This document shows positions 27,199-34,931 of a stretch of 64,000 nt of DNA, piece by piece. The notes under the pieces were generated by a model. It saw nothing but the letters and a program-made list of their open reading frames with translations, made no database searches and was not told the origin of the DNA. The stretch is from SAR202 cluster bacterium bin16 (GTDB lineage Bacteria; Chloroflexota; Dehalococcoidia; Lucifugimonadales; Australimonadaceae): the NCBI GenBank assembly GCA_002238425.1, contig MPMJ01000006.1:29494-93493 (forward strand), read 5' to 3'. Numbering within the stretch: position 1 is the stretch's first letter; every line of letters begins with the position of its first letter. Position numbers and translations under genes: made by a program.

Positions 27199-28566
27199 TT
27201 ACCGGGAGCGCGACTCCAACAGGTCCGCAACCTGCATCCCCGTGCTGTAGCCGCTGGAGAGGGCGCCGTTGACCGACGGCACACGCATGTAGTCGCCCGC
27301 CAGGAAGAGGTTGTCGAAGCGCCCTGCCATCTGCCCAGGGACGTTCGCCATCGCGGCGAGCATGCCGGGGTCCCCCATGCAAAGCGCCTGTTCCCAGCGG
27401 TACACGCGGAAGAACAGCCCCTCGTCATCGCCGGGAAGAGCGGAGCCCGGAGGCGCCTTCCTGCGAGCGGCGCCCAGCAGTTGGCGCTTTATCTCATCGT
27501 CGTCGAGGGGGATGAGTTCTTTGGCACGATCGCGCCCGATGAGCAGGTCGAGGATGCTCTTGCCCGGAGGCGCGCAGGCAGGGAGGAAGGCGCACCGGTC
27601 CAGCAAGAGCGGCGTGTCGTCGTCCTCCGGGTAGAGCGCGCCGTGCCAGCCGGGAGGAAGCGGGGCGTGGTCGAGGCCTATCACCACCCGGCAGCCGGTT
27701 GAGTAGCTGACGGTGCTGAGCGCGCGGCGCGTCTCTTCCGGCAGGTCGGGGATGAGGTCCGGGACCTTCGTGCCGGGGACGGCGCAGATGACCGCGTCCG
27801 CCTTGATGGTCTCGCCGTCCACGATCACGCCGGCCGCCTCCCCGTCTGCGGCAACGATCCTCCTCACAGGAGTCGATACGCGGACCGCATCGGAGCAGGC
27901 ATCGGCGAGCGCTGCGCTCAAGGAGCCAATGCCCCGCTCAGGCATGTAGACCCTGCCGGAGTGCAGCATCGTTTCGCCGATGTACGCCCGCATCAGCGCC
28001 TGGCCTGCGGGCATCGGATCGCCCAATATCATGTCGAGGGGCCCCCTGAGCGTCACCTGCAGGTTCCCGGGCACGCGGAGCCGCTCCAGGTAGTCGCCGA
28101 AGGACTCATCGTCGTCGATCTCGGCGAGGGGGCTGTCGCCGGCGAAACTCATGTATGCCGCCTGGCGATGGATCTGCCGCATCACCGCAGAGCCCGCCCG
28201 CATCCCCGATGGCGAGAGGAAGCCCATCGTGACTGCCGTACGCAGGTGCCGTACGAAGTTCCAGAACGACTGGTCAGGCGTCGTGGTAACCCACCGGCCA
28301 TTGCGGTGGTGGCCGAACTTCATCTTCGAAGGGACCAGCGGCAGCCCCAACTCCTCGCAGAGGCGGAACGCGGTGTCGTAGGTGGAGGTGAAGACGAATG
28401 CGCCCGTGTCCAGAGAGAAACTGTCCACCCTCTCGCCCCTGCCGCGTCCGCCCACGTGCTCTTCGGCCTCGAGCAGGAGCGGGGTGATGCCCCGCTTCAT
28501 CAGAGCATAGGCGGCGCTGAGCCCGGCGAAGCCTCCACCGACGATAACGACCCGCTGTGCAGCCAT
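27199..28566 (-). CDS. FAD-dependent amine oxidase/desaturase-like protein
   Basis: 455 residues. The N-terminal dinucleotide fold VVIVGGGFAGLSAAYALMKRG and the following EAEEHVGGRGRGE are the FAD signature of the phytoene desaturase/protoporphyrinogen oxidase/amine oxidase superfamily. The C-terminal FLAGDYMRVPSVNGALSSG is the second FAD contact. No carotenoid or heme genes are adjacent, so the substrate is unknown. Confidence 0.88.
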   Translation of the reverse strand: MAAQRVVIVGGGFAGLSAAYALMKRGITPLLLEAEEHVGGRGRGERVDSFSLDTGAFVFTSTYDTAFRLCEELGLPLVPSKMKFGHHRNGRWVTTTPDQSFWNFVRHLRTAVTMGFLSPSGMRAGSAVMRQIHRQAAYMSFAGDSPLAEIDDDESFGDYLERLRVPGNLQVTLRGPLDMILGDPMPAGQALMRAYIGETMLHSGRVYMPERGIGSLSAALADACSDAVRVSTPVRRIVAADGEAAGVIVDGETIKADAVICAVPGTKVPDLIPDLPEETRRALSTVSYSTGCRVVIGLDHAPLPPGWHGALYPEDDDTPLLLDRCAFLPACAPPGKSILDLLIGRDRAKELIPLDDDEIKRQLLGAARRKAPPGSALPGDDEGLFFRVYRWEQALCMGDPGMLAAMANVPGQMAGRFDNLFLAGDYMRVPSVNGALSSGYSTGMQVADLLESRSR

Positions 28567-28708
28567 GAGCGCGGTCCTCTTCAGAGTTGCCCTGGGATGT
28601 GGTGGGCCAAGCGGTACCGTACTGCGAACCTTCGAGTGGGTGGTGTCCCTAGCTTAGAGCATCTCCGCTACAACCCTACCATTCGCCCGTAGGAAGAAGT
28701 CAGTGACC

Positions 28709-29311
28709 TCAAGCACTGAGATAGCGTGTGACTTCTCTTGCTAGCGCCCCTATCCCACGCTGCCCGCAGGTGATTACATGCGGTCCGCGGATCGCTTGGG
28801 TCATCTTGTGGGGTATAGGTGTCGAAGCCCAGATAACCACCACATCAGCCCAGGCGACATGCTTATCCGATGTCTTCCTGCCGGGATTCTGCTCTTCGGT
28901 AAGGAATCGCAACTCGCATCGCTCCGAACACAGCGCCTGCAGCTCCCGTCTTGAACCTGGCCCTCCGCCCACTACGAGCAACTTCGTTTGGCCAGACCCA
29001 CGCATCGCCTCCAGCATTTCCACGACGGCAGTGCGGTTGTCCCCCCCTCCGCAGCCGTCGCAGTGCTTAGCCACCACGTCGATGATCATCCTGCCATCAC
29101 ACCGCGCTTTCTCGCGGCAAGCCTGCTTATGGCACGTGCGGAAGATAGTTTCGCGGATCGCTTTCTCTGCTTGAGGCAACTTCGCTTTGGCAATACGCCC
29201 CTTCCCTGGTCGGGTTAGTCTGGCGCGGTACAACACATCAAGACCGATGTCTGCGGCGGTGCTTTCAAGACCTAGCGCCCCAAGCACGTCAATAAGTGAG
29301 ATGTCCTGCAT
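28709..29311 (-). CDS. DUF2325-like protein with Cys-rich middle
   Basis: 200 residues in three parts. The N-terminus is helical. A Cys/His cluster (about 59-90, CHKQACREKARC ... HCDGCGGG) looks metal-binding. The C-terminal Rossmann-like domain (LLVVGGGPGSRRELQALC ... ADVVVIWASTPIPHKM) matches the DUF2325 layout. DUF2325 proteins are uncharacterised and often lie in mobile or defence regions. It marks the left end of the non-metabolic region. The 142-base gap to the upstream-lying oxidoreductase start holds no gene. Confidence 0.6.
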   Translation of the reverse strand: MQDISLIDVLGALGLESTAADIGLDVLYRARLTRPGKGRIAKAKLPQAEKAIRETIFRTCHKQACREKARCDGRMIIDVVAKHCDGCGGGDNRTAVVEMLEAMRGSGQTKLLVVGGGPGSRRELQALCSERCELRFLTEEQNPGRKTSDKHVAWADVVVIWASTPIPHKMTQAIRGPHVITCGQRGIGALAREVTRYLSA

Positions 29312-29391
29312 ACAAGACTAGGATACCCTACCCAAGGTCGTTCTCGACAAAGCCCACTTGCATATGACAGTGGGGTAGTGTTTCAGTTTCG

Positions 29392-29580
29392 CTACGAATC
29401 TCGTTGCGGAAGGTAGGCTGGGGCTGGCGGGGTTTCCTGGTCTCCGGAAGTGGATCCCGGATCCCGCCAAGCCCAGCCTACCGATGGGAGCAGGTGGGCG
29501 GTGTGGCCGCCGCCCGGTGGGGCTGCAACCCTGCCAGGTGCCGGACGGCGGCCAGCTTTTATGGGGCGCAACGCAGGCAT
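29392..29580 (-). CDS. possible small Pro/Gly-rich protein
   Basis: 62 codons. The ATG at 29580 has a near-perfect AGGAGGTG five bases upstream, unusually strong for this window. The product (MPALRPIKAGRRPAPGRV...) is Pro/Gly/Arg-rich and the DNA underneath is dominated by inverted repeats. It may be a leader or a fortuitous frame rather than a functional protein. Confidence 0.35.
   Translation of the reverse strand: MPALRPIKAGRRPAPGRVAAPPGGGHTAHLLPSVGWAWRDPGSTSGDQETPPAPAYLPQRDS
29412..29553 (-). other. two long imperfect inverted repeats
   Basis: 29412-29431 pairs with 29463-29482 (18 of 20). 29505-29517 pairs with 29541-29553 (12 of 13). The C-A mismatches on the plus strand become G-U pairs if the minus strand is transcribed, which favours a minus-strand RNA. 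Confidence 0.5.
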
Positions 29581-29625
29581 GACCACCTCCTTCCGGCAAG
29601 CATTCGCCCGCCTTGCTTTCAACAA

Positions 29626-29657
29626 GCGGCCCCGCCGATTGCACTCGGTGGGGCCGC
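29626..29657 (-). other. hairpin downstream of small genes
   Basis: 13-bp stem GCGGCCCCGCCGA/TCGGTGGGGCCGC (one G-T pair) with a 6-base loop, 33 bases past the last of the tiny minus-strand genes. Could be their terminator, though the U tract is weak. Confidence 0.5.
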
Positions 29658-29689
29658 ACTGCTGTCATATGGGGTTTAGGTGATGGCAG

Positions 29690-29860
29690 CTAAGGGTCGG
29701 TAGGTCGTTCCTCTACGCACCACTCGACGTTATAGAACGTTCCGATGCGGTCGCCATTCAAGTCGGTAAACTCGACATTGCCGAGGGCGTCCGTTGTGTA
29801 GTTCTCGGCGCTCACCTTGCGTTCCTCGGAACCGCGCACCTTGATGATGTACGTCTTCAT
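29690..29860 (-). CDS. small protein, unknown
   Basis: 56 residues (MKTYIIKVRGSEERKVSAEN...), compact and beta-rich in appearance. The ATG overlaps the stop of the preceding gene (ATGA at 29857-29860), so the two are coupled. Unknown family. The open frame continues upstream but the coupled ATG is the better start. Confidence 0.6.
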   Translation of the reverse strand: MKTYIIKVRGSEERKVSAENYTTDALGNVEFTDLNGDRIGTFYNVEWCVEERPTDP

Positions 29861-30042
29861 GAGGGCTCTTGGATGAACACTGTTTGCGCCTCCGCATAAA
29901 GCACGGTTGCCCCGGCGGCGACGCCCTTGAAGTAGTCGGCTGGCTCGTTCGTCGTTGTTTTCGATAATGTAATCCACGTGGCTGCCATGATGGCGGCGGC
30001 CATGACGAGCCCGTTACGTAGGCTGGTGTTCGAATCTGCCAT
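29857..30042 (-). CDS. small membrane protein, unknown
   Basis: 61 residues from the ATG at 30042, with AAAGGAG nine bases upstream. One hydrophobic segment (LVMAAAIMAATWITL) near the N-terminus, then ATVLYAEAQTVFI. It is the middle of three tiny co-directional genes. No family recognised. Confidence 0.6.
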   Translation of the reverse strand: MADSNTSLRNGLVMAAAIMAATWITLSKTTTNEPADYFKGVAAGATVLYAEAQTVFIQEPS

Positions 30043-30066
30043 CGTTGCGCGCTCCTTTGCGCTGCC

Positions 30067-30156
30067 CTAGGACAGCGCGTTGGCGATGATGGCCATAGCC
30101 AGAATCGTGAGTGGAACCAGCCAAGCCAGTCCTGTTAGATTGTCGTCGTTCTTCAT
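30067..30156 (-). CDS. 29-residue single-helix membrane peptide
   Basis: Codes MKNDDNLTGLAWLVPLTIL followed by AMAIIANALS: a short polar start then one membrane helix. GGAAGGTGG lies upstream. Too short for routine gene finding. A second 29-residue peptide of the same design is at 62.9 kb. Such peptides can be type I toxins, phage membrane peptides or regulators. Confidence 0.5.
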   Translation of the reverse strand: MKNDDNLTGLAWLVPLTILAMAIIANALS

Positions 30157-30183
30157 TGGGGCCACCTTCCCGGGTGATGATTG

Positions 30184-30212
30184 GGGCCGACGGTGTCGCA
30201 TACCGTCGGCCC
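30184..30212. terminator. strong hairpin
   Basis: 11-bp stem GGGCCGACGGT/ACCGTCGGCCC with a 7-base loop, followed by CTTCAC. It separates the tiny genes from the structured segment to the right. Confidence 0.55.
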
Positions 30213-30255
30213 TTCACTCCCTCGGATGGTACTCCCCTCCCCTCGGGCGGTCAAT

Positions 30256-30379
30256 CCCGCGCTTGCTATTCGCAAGGGCGGGGCGTAGCGTGGCCGCTTG
30301 CGATGGTTAGTCCTTGCAAGGGATTGCGCGATCTGCGCCCCCTTGCGGCCCCTTATGGGGAGGACTAGCCGTCGCAAGC
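30256..30379 (+). ncRNA. candidate structured RNA with three-way junction
   Basis: First a hairpin, 30256-30282 (11 bp, one mismatch, loop TATTC). Then a 19-bp stem, 30296-30314 with 30361-30379, in which both non-Watson-Crick positions are U-G in the plus strand. Inside it are two arms: 30316-30346 (GCAAGGG/CCCTTGC plus GCGC/GCGC) and 30349-30360 (CCCC-TTAT-GGGG). The motif GCAAG/CTTGC recurs about eight times in 170 bases. No protein-coding frame is convincing here. It could be a regulatory RNA, an origin or a recombination site. Confidence 0.5.
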
Positions 30380-30437
30380 TTGGCTTTTATCTACTCCTGC
30401 AAGGCGGTAGCGCGATGGCAAGCCTAACGCTCAGGGC

Positions 30438-30454
30438 GTGGCGCATCCGGTAAG
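30438..30454 (+). repeat. 17-base direct repeat, copy 1
   Basis: GTGGCGCATCCGGTAAG. It matches 15 of 17 bases of a copy at 30802-30818. The pair flanks the small frame at 30493-30783. Confidence 0.5.
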
Positions 30455-30492
30455 CCCCCTGCCACAGCATTCAAAATGGAGGATGTGCCTAG

Positions 30493-30783
30493 GTGAATCT
30501 CGGCTACGCACGCCGCCGCATCGCAATAGAAGTCAGCAAGCGCTACAGGTGGCTGGAGTGCACCGTACACCCAGCCACAGCGCTTGTTCTGGCCATTTCC
30601 GTTCCCGTTGACCTGCCTAGCGCTGGGGTGTGGGCAGTGGCCGAATGGGCACCGGTCGTGTCTGTAGTGGTCGCGTGCGGCAGGCTCTACTTCCCGGTGT
30701 TCAAGATGCAGCGCGTCGAGCACGGGCACGACACCCCTGACCCTCCAGACCCCAACACGATCTATTGGTGGCCCGAGCGCTAA
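30493..30783 (+). CDS. small hypothetical protein with hydrophobic centre
   Basis: 96 residues from a GTG with GGAGG 10 bases upstream. The middle (TALVLAISVPVDLPSAGVWAV, WAPVVSVVVAC) could be one or two membrane segments. The C-terminus is Pro/Asp-rich. Flanked by a 17-base direct repeat, so it may be a small mobile cassette. Family unknown. Confidence 0.45.
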   Translation: MNLGYARRRIAIEVSKRYRWLECTVHPATALVLAISVPVDLPSAGVWAVAEWAPVVSVVVACGRLYFPVFKMQRVEHGHDTPDPPDPNTIYWWPER

Positions 30784-30801
30784 CCGGTTAGCCCTCGCAG
30801 C

Positions 30802-30818
30802 ATGGCGTATCCGGTAAG
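30802..30818 (+). repeat. 17-base direct repeat, copy 2
   Basis: ATGGCGTATCCGGTAAG, second copy of the repeat at 30438. Its leading ATG is also an in-frame but unlikely start for the methylase that follows. Confidence 0.5.
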
Positions 30819-30918
30819 GGCAGCCGGGCAGACTCCCGAGATTCGCTTTCAAACTGTAACAGTGCCTGTCAGTGCGACCGCTTGGCATGGCAGTGCGGGC
30901 GTTGTACGCTCAGTCATT

Positions 30919-33900
30919 ATGGTTATTGCCGATACCCTCAGGGACGCGCAAGCGGTAGAAGACCGCATCAACGCGGTGTTCACGGCTTCATCGACCCGCG
31001 ACCGTGCCCTAGTCGTGCGCAGCCTCTTTGCCGAGCAACTGGACTTTGACATGGAATGGGGAACGGTGAGCCTCGCCGGAATACGCGGCGTGCAGCTACC
31101 GGCCGATGCCCACCGTATCGCCTCGGTGGAAGACGAAGTCGAAATCCTGTACGTGGATCTCGGCGAGACGCAGGCGGACACGAACCGCATTCGCAAGGCG
31201 GAGGTCGACGCTGTGGCAAAGCGCATCGCGGATGACCTTGGCGACGACCTGCTGCTCGTCTTCACTAACCGCGACGCTGACCAACTCCAACTCGTGCACC
31301 CGAAATTCGACGGGGCGCGCGTCACCCTCCGCCGCATGACTGTCGAGCGGGACCTGCCACGCCGCACCGCCTGCCAGCAGATCGCCGAGATATACAAGCA
31401 GTGGCGCGAGCCGGGCAAGACGCTCTCCCGCGCACTGGACGACGCCTTCAACGTCGAGGCCGTCACCAGCCGCTTCTTCAAAGAATACAAGCTCTTCTTC
31501 AAAGAGGCGGAGGGGAAGGTCGGCGGCTTCGGCGACGACGAGGAGGCGAAGCGCATCTTCACGCTCACCCTCTTCAACCGTCTCATGTTTGTCTACTTTC
31601 TCTCCCGCAAGGGCTGGCTTACGTTCCGGGGAGACGCCGATTATCTCAACGCGATCTGGGAAGACTACCGCGACCGGAACGACGAGCAGAACTTCTACAA
31701 CGAACGGCTCGCTCCGCTCTTCGACCGCCTCCAGAACGAACACCTCATGGCATTGGAGAAGCACAACCCTGCGCTGTACGAGAAGATTGGCGAGCCGCCG
31801 TTCCTCAACGGCGGACTCTTCGCGGAGAGGAAGCCGCCAGGAGTGACCGTGCCCGACGAGGCGGTACGCCCCGTCATCCGCGAACTGTTCGCTAGGTTCA
31901 ACTTCACCGTCATGGAGTCCACGCCCTACGACGTCGAGGTGGCCGTGGACCCGGAGATGCTCGGCAAGGTGTTCGAGGAGTTGGTGAACGAGCGCAACAA
32001 GTCCGGCGCGTACTACACGCCGCGCACCGTCGTCTCCTACATGTGCCGCGAGGCGCTGAAGGGTTACGTCGCTACCGAATGCCCGGTCCTCCCCGAAAAC
32101 GTCGTGGCTGCGTTCGTGGACGCGCACGACACCGCAGGCCTGCCGGTTGCGGAGGCCGCGTCAATCGCGCTCGCGCTCGAACGAGCCGCCATTGTCGATC
32201 CGGCCTGCGGCTCCGGGGCATATCTCCTTGGCATGATGCAAGAGCTCGTGGACATGCACCTGGCCCTCTACCGTGCAGGCGTCACGCCCAAGAGCCTCTA
32301 CGAGTTGAAACTGCGCATCATCGAGCGCAACCTCTATGGCGTCGACATAGACGATTTTGCTGTCAACATCGCCATGCTCCGCCTCTGGCTCTCGCTCGCC
32401 ATAGACTACGAGGGCGAGGTCAAGGACATCCCTCAGCTCCCCAACCTGGACTTCAAGATTGAGCGCGGGGACAGCCTGCTAGGCCCTGACCCCAGCCCCG
32501 ACAACTATGGCGACCTTTTCCGCAACGCCGTGCGCGACAAGGCTAACGCCCTTGCCAAGGCCAAGGCGGACTACTTCACCGCCACCGGCGGTGAGAAGGC
32601 GAATGCCCTGCACACGATCCGTGAAGCCGAGGACGCGCTCAGGCAGTCTCTCGCCGAGGACAAGCCTGTCCCGGACGGCGCGGTGGACTGGCGCGTCGCC
32701 TTCGCCGACGTGTTTCACAGGCGCGGCGGCTTCGATGTGGCCATCGCCAACCCGCCCTACGTCCAGTTACAAAAGGACGGCGGGAGGCTCGGACGGCTCT
32801 ACCAAGGCACGGGCTTCACAACGCTCGTGCGCTCCGGCGACATCTACCAGTTGTTCTATGAGCGGGGCTGCCAATTGCTGCGGGAGCGCGGCCTATTGGG
32901 CTACATCACTTCCAACTCCTGGCTCCGGGCGGAGTACGGCAAGCCGCTACGTCGCTACTTCGCCGAGCACCATGCGCCCCTCCGATACCTTGACTTGGGG
33001 AAAGATGTCTTCAAGAGCGCCATCGTGGACAGCGGCATCTTCCTCCTGCACACAGGCGGGAGTGCGGATGCGTTTCCCGCCGTGGACATGGACAAGCTTC
33101 CTCTGTGTGATTTCCCGCCACCGGACGACTTGTGGGGAACAGTACGACCAGATATAGAAGCGCCGTGGAGTATCCTCTCACGTATCGAGCAGGGCGTTAT
33201 GGACAAGATGCACACGCAGGGAATGCCGCTCAGTGAGTGGGAAGTCACAATCAACATGGGGATAAAAACTGGCTGCAATAATGCTTTCATCATCGACAAA
33301 GGAACGCGCGACACAATGATAGCACAGGATCCGAAGTCTGAACGAATCTTTAAACCAGTGCTCCGTGGCCGAGACATCCATCGCTATCATGCTTCACATG
33401 CAGGTCAGTGGTTGATTGACACTCATAACGGTTATGACGATGTGCAGCCTGTCAATGTACATGATTATCCTGCCATCGAGGCTCACTTAGACCAGTTTTA
33501 TGCACATTTGGAGAAGCGGAATGACCAAGGTAGGACTCCATACAACCTCCGAGACTGCGCCTATCACAATCTCTTCACACAAGAGAAACTGTTGTGGATG
33601 GATTTAACCGAACATGGCCGCTTCTTGTATGACGAAGGCAGGATGTTCTGCCTCAATACAGTCTATATGATGTCTGGTGAATCTATTAAGTACCTGTGTG
33701 CAATCCTTAACTCCAGTCTCATCACTTGGTATATGAGAAGTACTGCACTGACTTCTGGGATGGGTGTAACTAGATGGTTTATTGTGTTTGTCGAGGCTAT
33801 CCCTGTGCCCGAACTCTCTGCCATCGAACAGCGTCCGTTCGTCCGCCTCGTCGACGCGATACTGGAGGCCAAAGCCGCCAACCCCGACGCCGACACGAGC

Positions 33901-34119
33901 GAGATGGAAGAGGAAATAGACTGGTTGGTCTATGACCTTTACGGCCTCACCAACGAAGAGACGGCAGCCGTGGCGGACTCCTTGTGGAACGGGCCGCTGA
34001 GTGAGGATGAGGAGGATACAGCATTGGTCCGCATCATCGAAGAAAGCCTGGAGGAAGGGCGCGGCGACATGGAGGAGGTGAGGCAGACACTGCGGGACTG
34101 GGATGGAACTCGAACGTAG
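30919..34119 (+). CDS. Eco57I-like N6-adenine DNA methylase (type IIG-like)
   Basis: About 1066 residues if it starts at ATG 30919 (MVIADTLRDAQ); the frame is open further up to 30802. AdoMet motif I DPACGSGAYLLGMM is at about 427 and catalytic motif IV ANPPYVQL at about 610. A target-recognition region follows (about 740-960, including RIFKPVLRGRDIHRYH). I see no clear PD-(D/E)XK nuclease in the N-terminus, so DNA cleavage may come from the PLD-helicase downstream. It overlaps relE by 17 bases. DNA for the recognition region (about 33.14-33.79 kb) is visibly AT-richer than the rest, suggesting domain exchange. Confidence 0.88.
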   Translation: MVIADTLRDAQAVEDRINAVFTASSTRDRALVVRSLFAEQLDFDMEWGTVSLAGIRGVQLPADAHRIASVEDEVEILYVDLGETQADTNRIRKAEVDAVAKRIADDLGDDLLLVFTNRDADQLQLVHPKFDGARVTLRRMTVERDLPRRTACQQIAEIYKQWREPGKTLSRALDDAFNVEAVTSRFFKEYKLFFKEAEGKVGGFGDDEEAKRIFTLTLFNRLMFVYFLSRKGWLTFRGDADYLNAIWEDYRDRNDEQNFYNERLAPLFDRLQNEHLMALEKHNPALYEKIGEPPFLNGGLFAERKPPGVTVPDEAVRPVIRELFARFNFTVMESTPYDVEVAVDPEMLGKVFEELVNERNKSGAYYTPRTVVSYMCREALKGYVATECPVLPENVVAAFVDAHDTAGLPVAEAASIALALERAAIVDPACGSGAYLLGMMQELVDMHLALYRAGVTPKSLYELKLRIIERNLYGVDIDDFAVNIAMLRLWLSLAIDYEGEVKDIPQLPNLDFKIERGDSLLGPDPSPDNYGDLFRNAVRDKANALAKAKADYFTATGGEKANALHTIREAEDALRQSLAEDKPVPDGAVDWRVAFADVFHRRGGFDVAIANPPYVQLQKDGGRLGRLYQGTGFTTLVRSGDIYQLFYERGCQLLRERGLLGYITSNSWLRAEYGKPLRRYFAEHHAPLRYLDLGKDVFKSAIVDSGIFLLHTGGSADAFPAVDMDKLPLCDFPPPDDLWGTVRPDIEAPWSILSRIEQGVMDKMHTQGMPLSEWEVTINMGIKTGCNNAFIIDKGTRDTMIAQDPKSERIFKPVLRGRDIHRYHASHAGQWLIDTHNGYDDVQPVNVHDYPAIEAHLDQFYAHLEKRNDQGRTPYNLRDCAYHNLFTQEKLLWMDLTEHGRFLYDEGRMFCLNTVYMMSGESIKYLCAILNSSLITWYMRSTALTSGMGVTRWFIVFVEAIPVPELSAIEQRPFVRLVDAILEAKAANPDADTSEMEEEIDWLVYDLYGLTNEETAAVADSLWNGPLSEDEEDTALVRIIEESLEEGRGDMEEVRQTLRDWDGTRT

Positions 34120-34372
34120 CCGCAGGTTCGACCGCAATCTGAACCAGATACGTAACGCAGCCCTCCGGAGGAGGGTAGAACGAGTGATTGCGGACATCGA
34201 AGCGGCTGCGAACATTACAGAAGCCGCAGGTATACGGAGGCTCGCCTCCACGAGCGGGCAATACTACCGCATCAGAATAGGAGACTACCGCATCCTCATC
34301 ACAGTTGAAGGAGATACAGCGATCCTGTCAGGGTTCATGCACAGGAGCATCGCCTACCGACAATTCCCGTGA
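34103..34372 (+). CDS. RelE/ParE-type toxin-like protein
   Basis: 89 residues, starting inside the end of the methylase gene. The fold is recognisable: ERSRRFDRNLNQIRNAALRR, RRLASTSGQYYRIRIGDYRI and ILSGFMHRSIAYRQF. These proteins cleave mRNA on the ribosome or poison gyrase. No conventional antitoxin is next to it. The 51-residue DUF104 protein 400 bases downstream is the only candidate. Its place inside a restriction-type operon suggests a back-up effector or an addiction element for the operon. Confidence 0.75.
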   Translation: MELERSRRFDRNLNQIRNAALRRRVERVIADIEAAANITEAAGIRRLASTSGQYYRIRIGDYRILITVEGDTAILSGFMHRSIAYRQFP

Positions 34373-34479
34373 CACGCCCTGACACCAAGACTCTCAGCCC
34401 ACGAGTCCTGTGCTATGGTGAATCAAGGTTTCAAATGAAGGATCGGTCGCCAAGTGCAAGAAGGCGGAGGTATTGGCAG

Positions 34480-34740
34480 ATGAGCAAGAGGTCTGAGCAA
34501 GACGCTCTCCTTGTAGCTGCTATCGGGTTTGTCGCTGTCGGTGTCTTTATGGTTGCAGCGATTCAGAGTGGATTGCTGCCTTGGGCGTTCCTATTCGGCG
34601 CACTTGCGTTCACGGCAATGCTAGTACTCTCCCGTGACCTGAAACTTGCTTCTGGAGTGGGCGGGATCGTCACCGTGCTGATAACGATGATAGGCGTCGC
34701 CAATGTCCTTTCTCCAGGATGGCACCAGAACTTGCTTTGA
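34480..34740 (+). CDS. small three-helix membrane protein
   Basis: 86 residues from the ATG at 34480, nine bases after GGCGGAGG. Three hydrophobic segments: ALLVAAIGFVAVGVFMVAAI, WAFLFGALAFTAMLVL and IVTVLITMIGVANVL. The family is unknown. It sits between the methylase/RelE pair and the helicase genes in the same orientation. Confidence 0.65.
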   Translation: MSKRSEQDALLVAAIGFVAVGVFMVAAIQSGLLPWAFLFGALAFTAMLVLSRDLKLASGVGGIVTVLITMIGVANVLSPGWHQNLL

Positions 34741-34775
34741 GGACTGCCTCAAGGGTCCGGTGTGAGAGAAACGGC

Positions 34776-34931
34776 ATGAGCATCAGGGTGAGGGCAAGGT
34801 TCTCCAACGGCGTGCTTATGCCGCTGGAACCGCTCGACCTTGAGGAAGGCCGCGAATACGTAATCACCATCGAGTATGAGCCCGTGCCCGACCGCGGCGC
34901 TGAAGGCCAACCCGAAGAACCCGCCCCGTGA
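34776..34931 (+). CDS. DUF104-like (AF2212) antitoxin-type protein
   Basis: 51 residues. RVRARFSNGVLMPLEPLDLEEG is the DUF104 signature: a beta barrel found as the antitoxin of PIN toxins. No PIN gene is adjacent. It overlaps the start of the helicase (GTGA at 34928-34931), so it is translated with it. It may neutralise the RelE-like protein upstream or regulate the operon. Confidence 0.75.
   Translation: MSIRVRARFSNGVLMPLEPLDLEEGREYVITIEYEPVPDRGAEGQPEEPAP

Noticed and set aside
25393..27702. 769-codon frame overlapping the TctA-TctB gene
   Set aside because: Arg/His/Gly-rich mirror frame of a clear permease. It crosses the intergenic region and the terminator.
30421..30460. Integron attC site
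   Set aside because: GCCTAAC fits the R'' core, but there is no matching R' site, no L boxes at proper spacing and no integrase.
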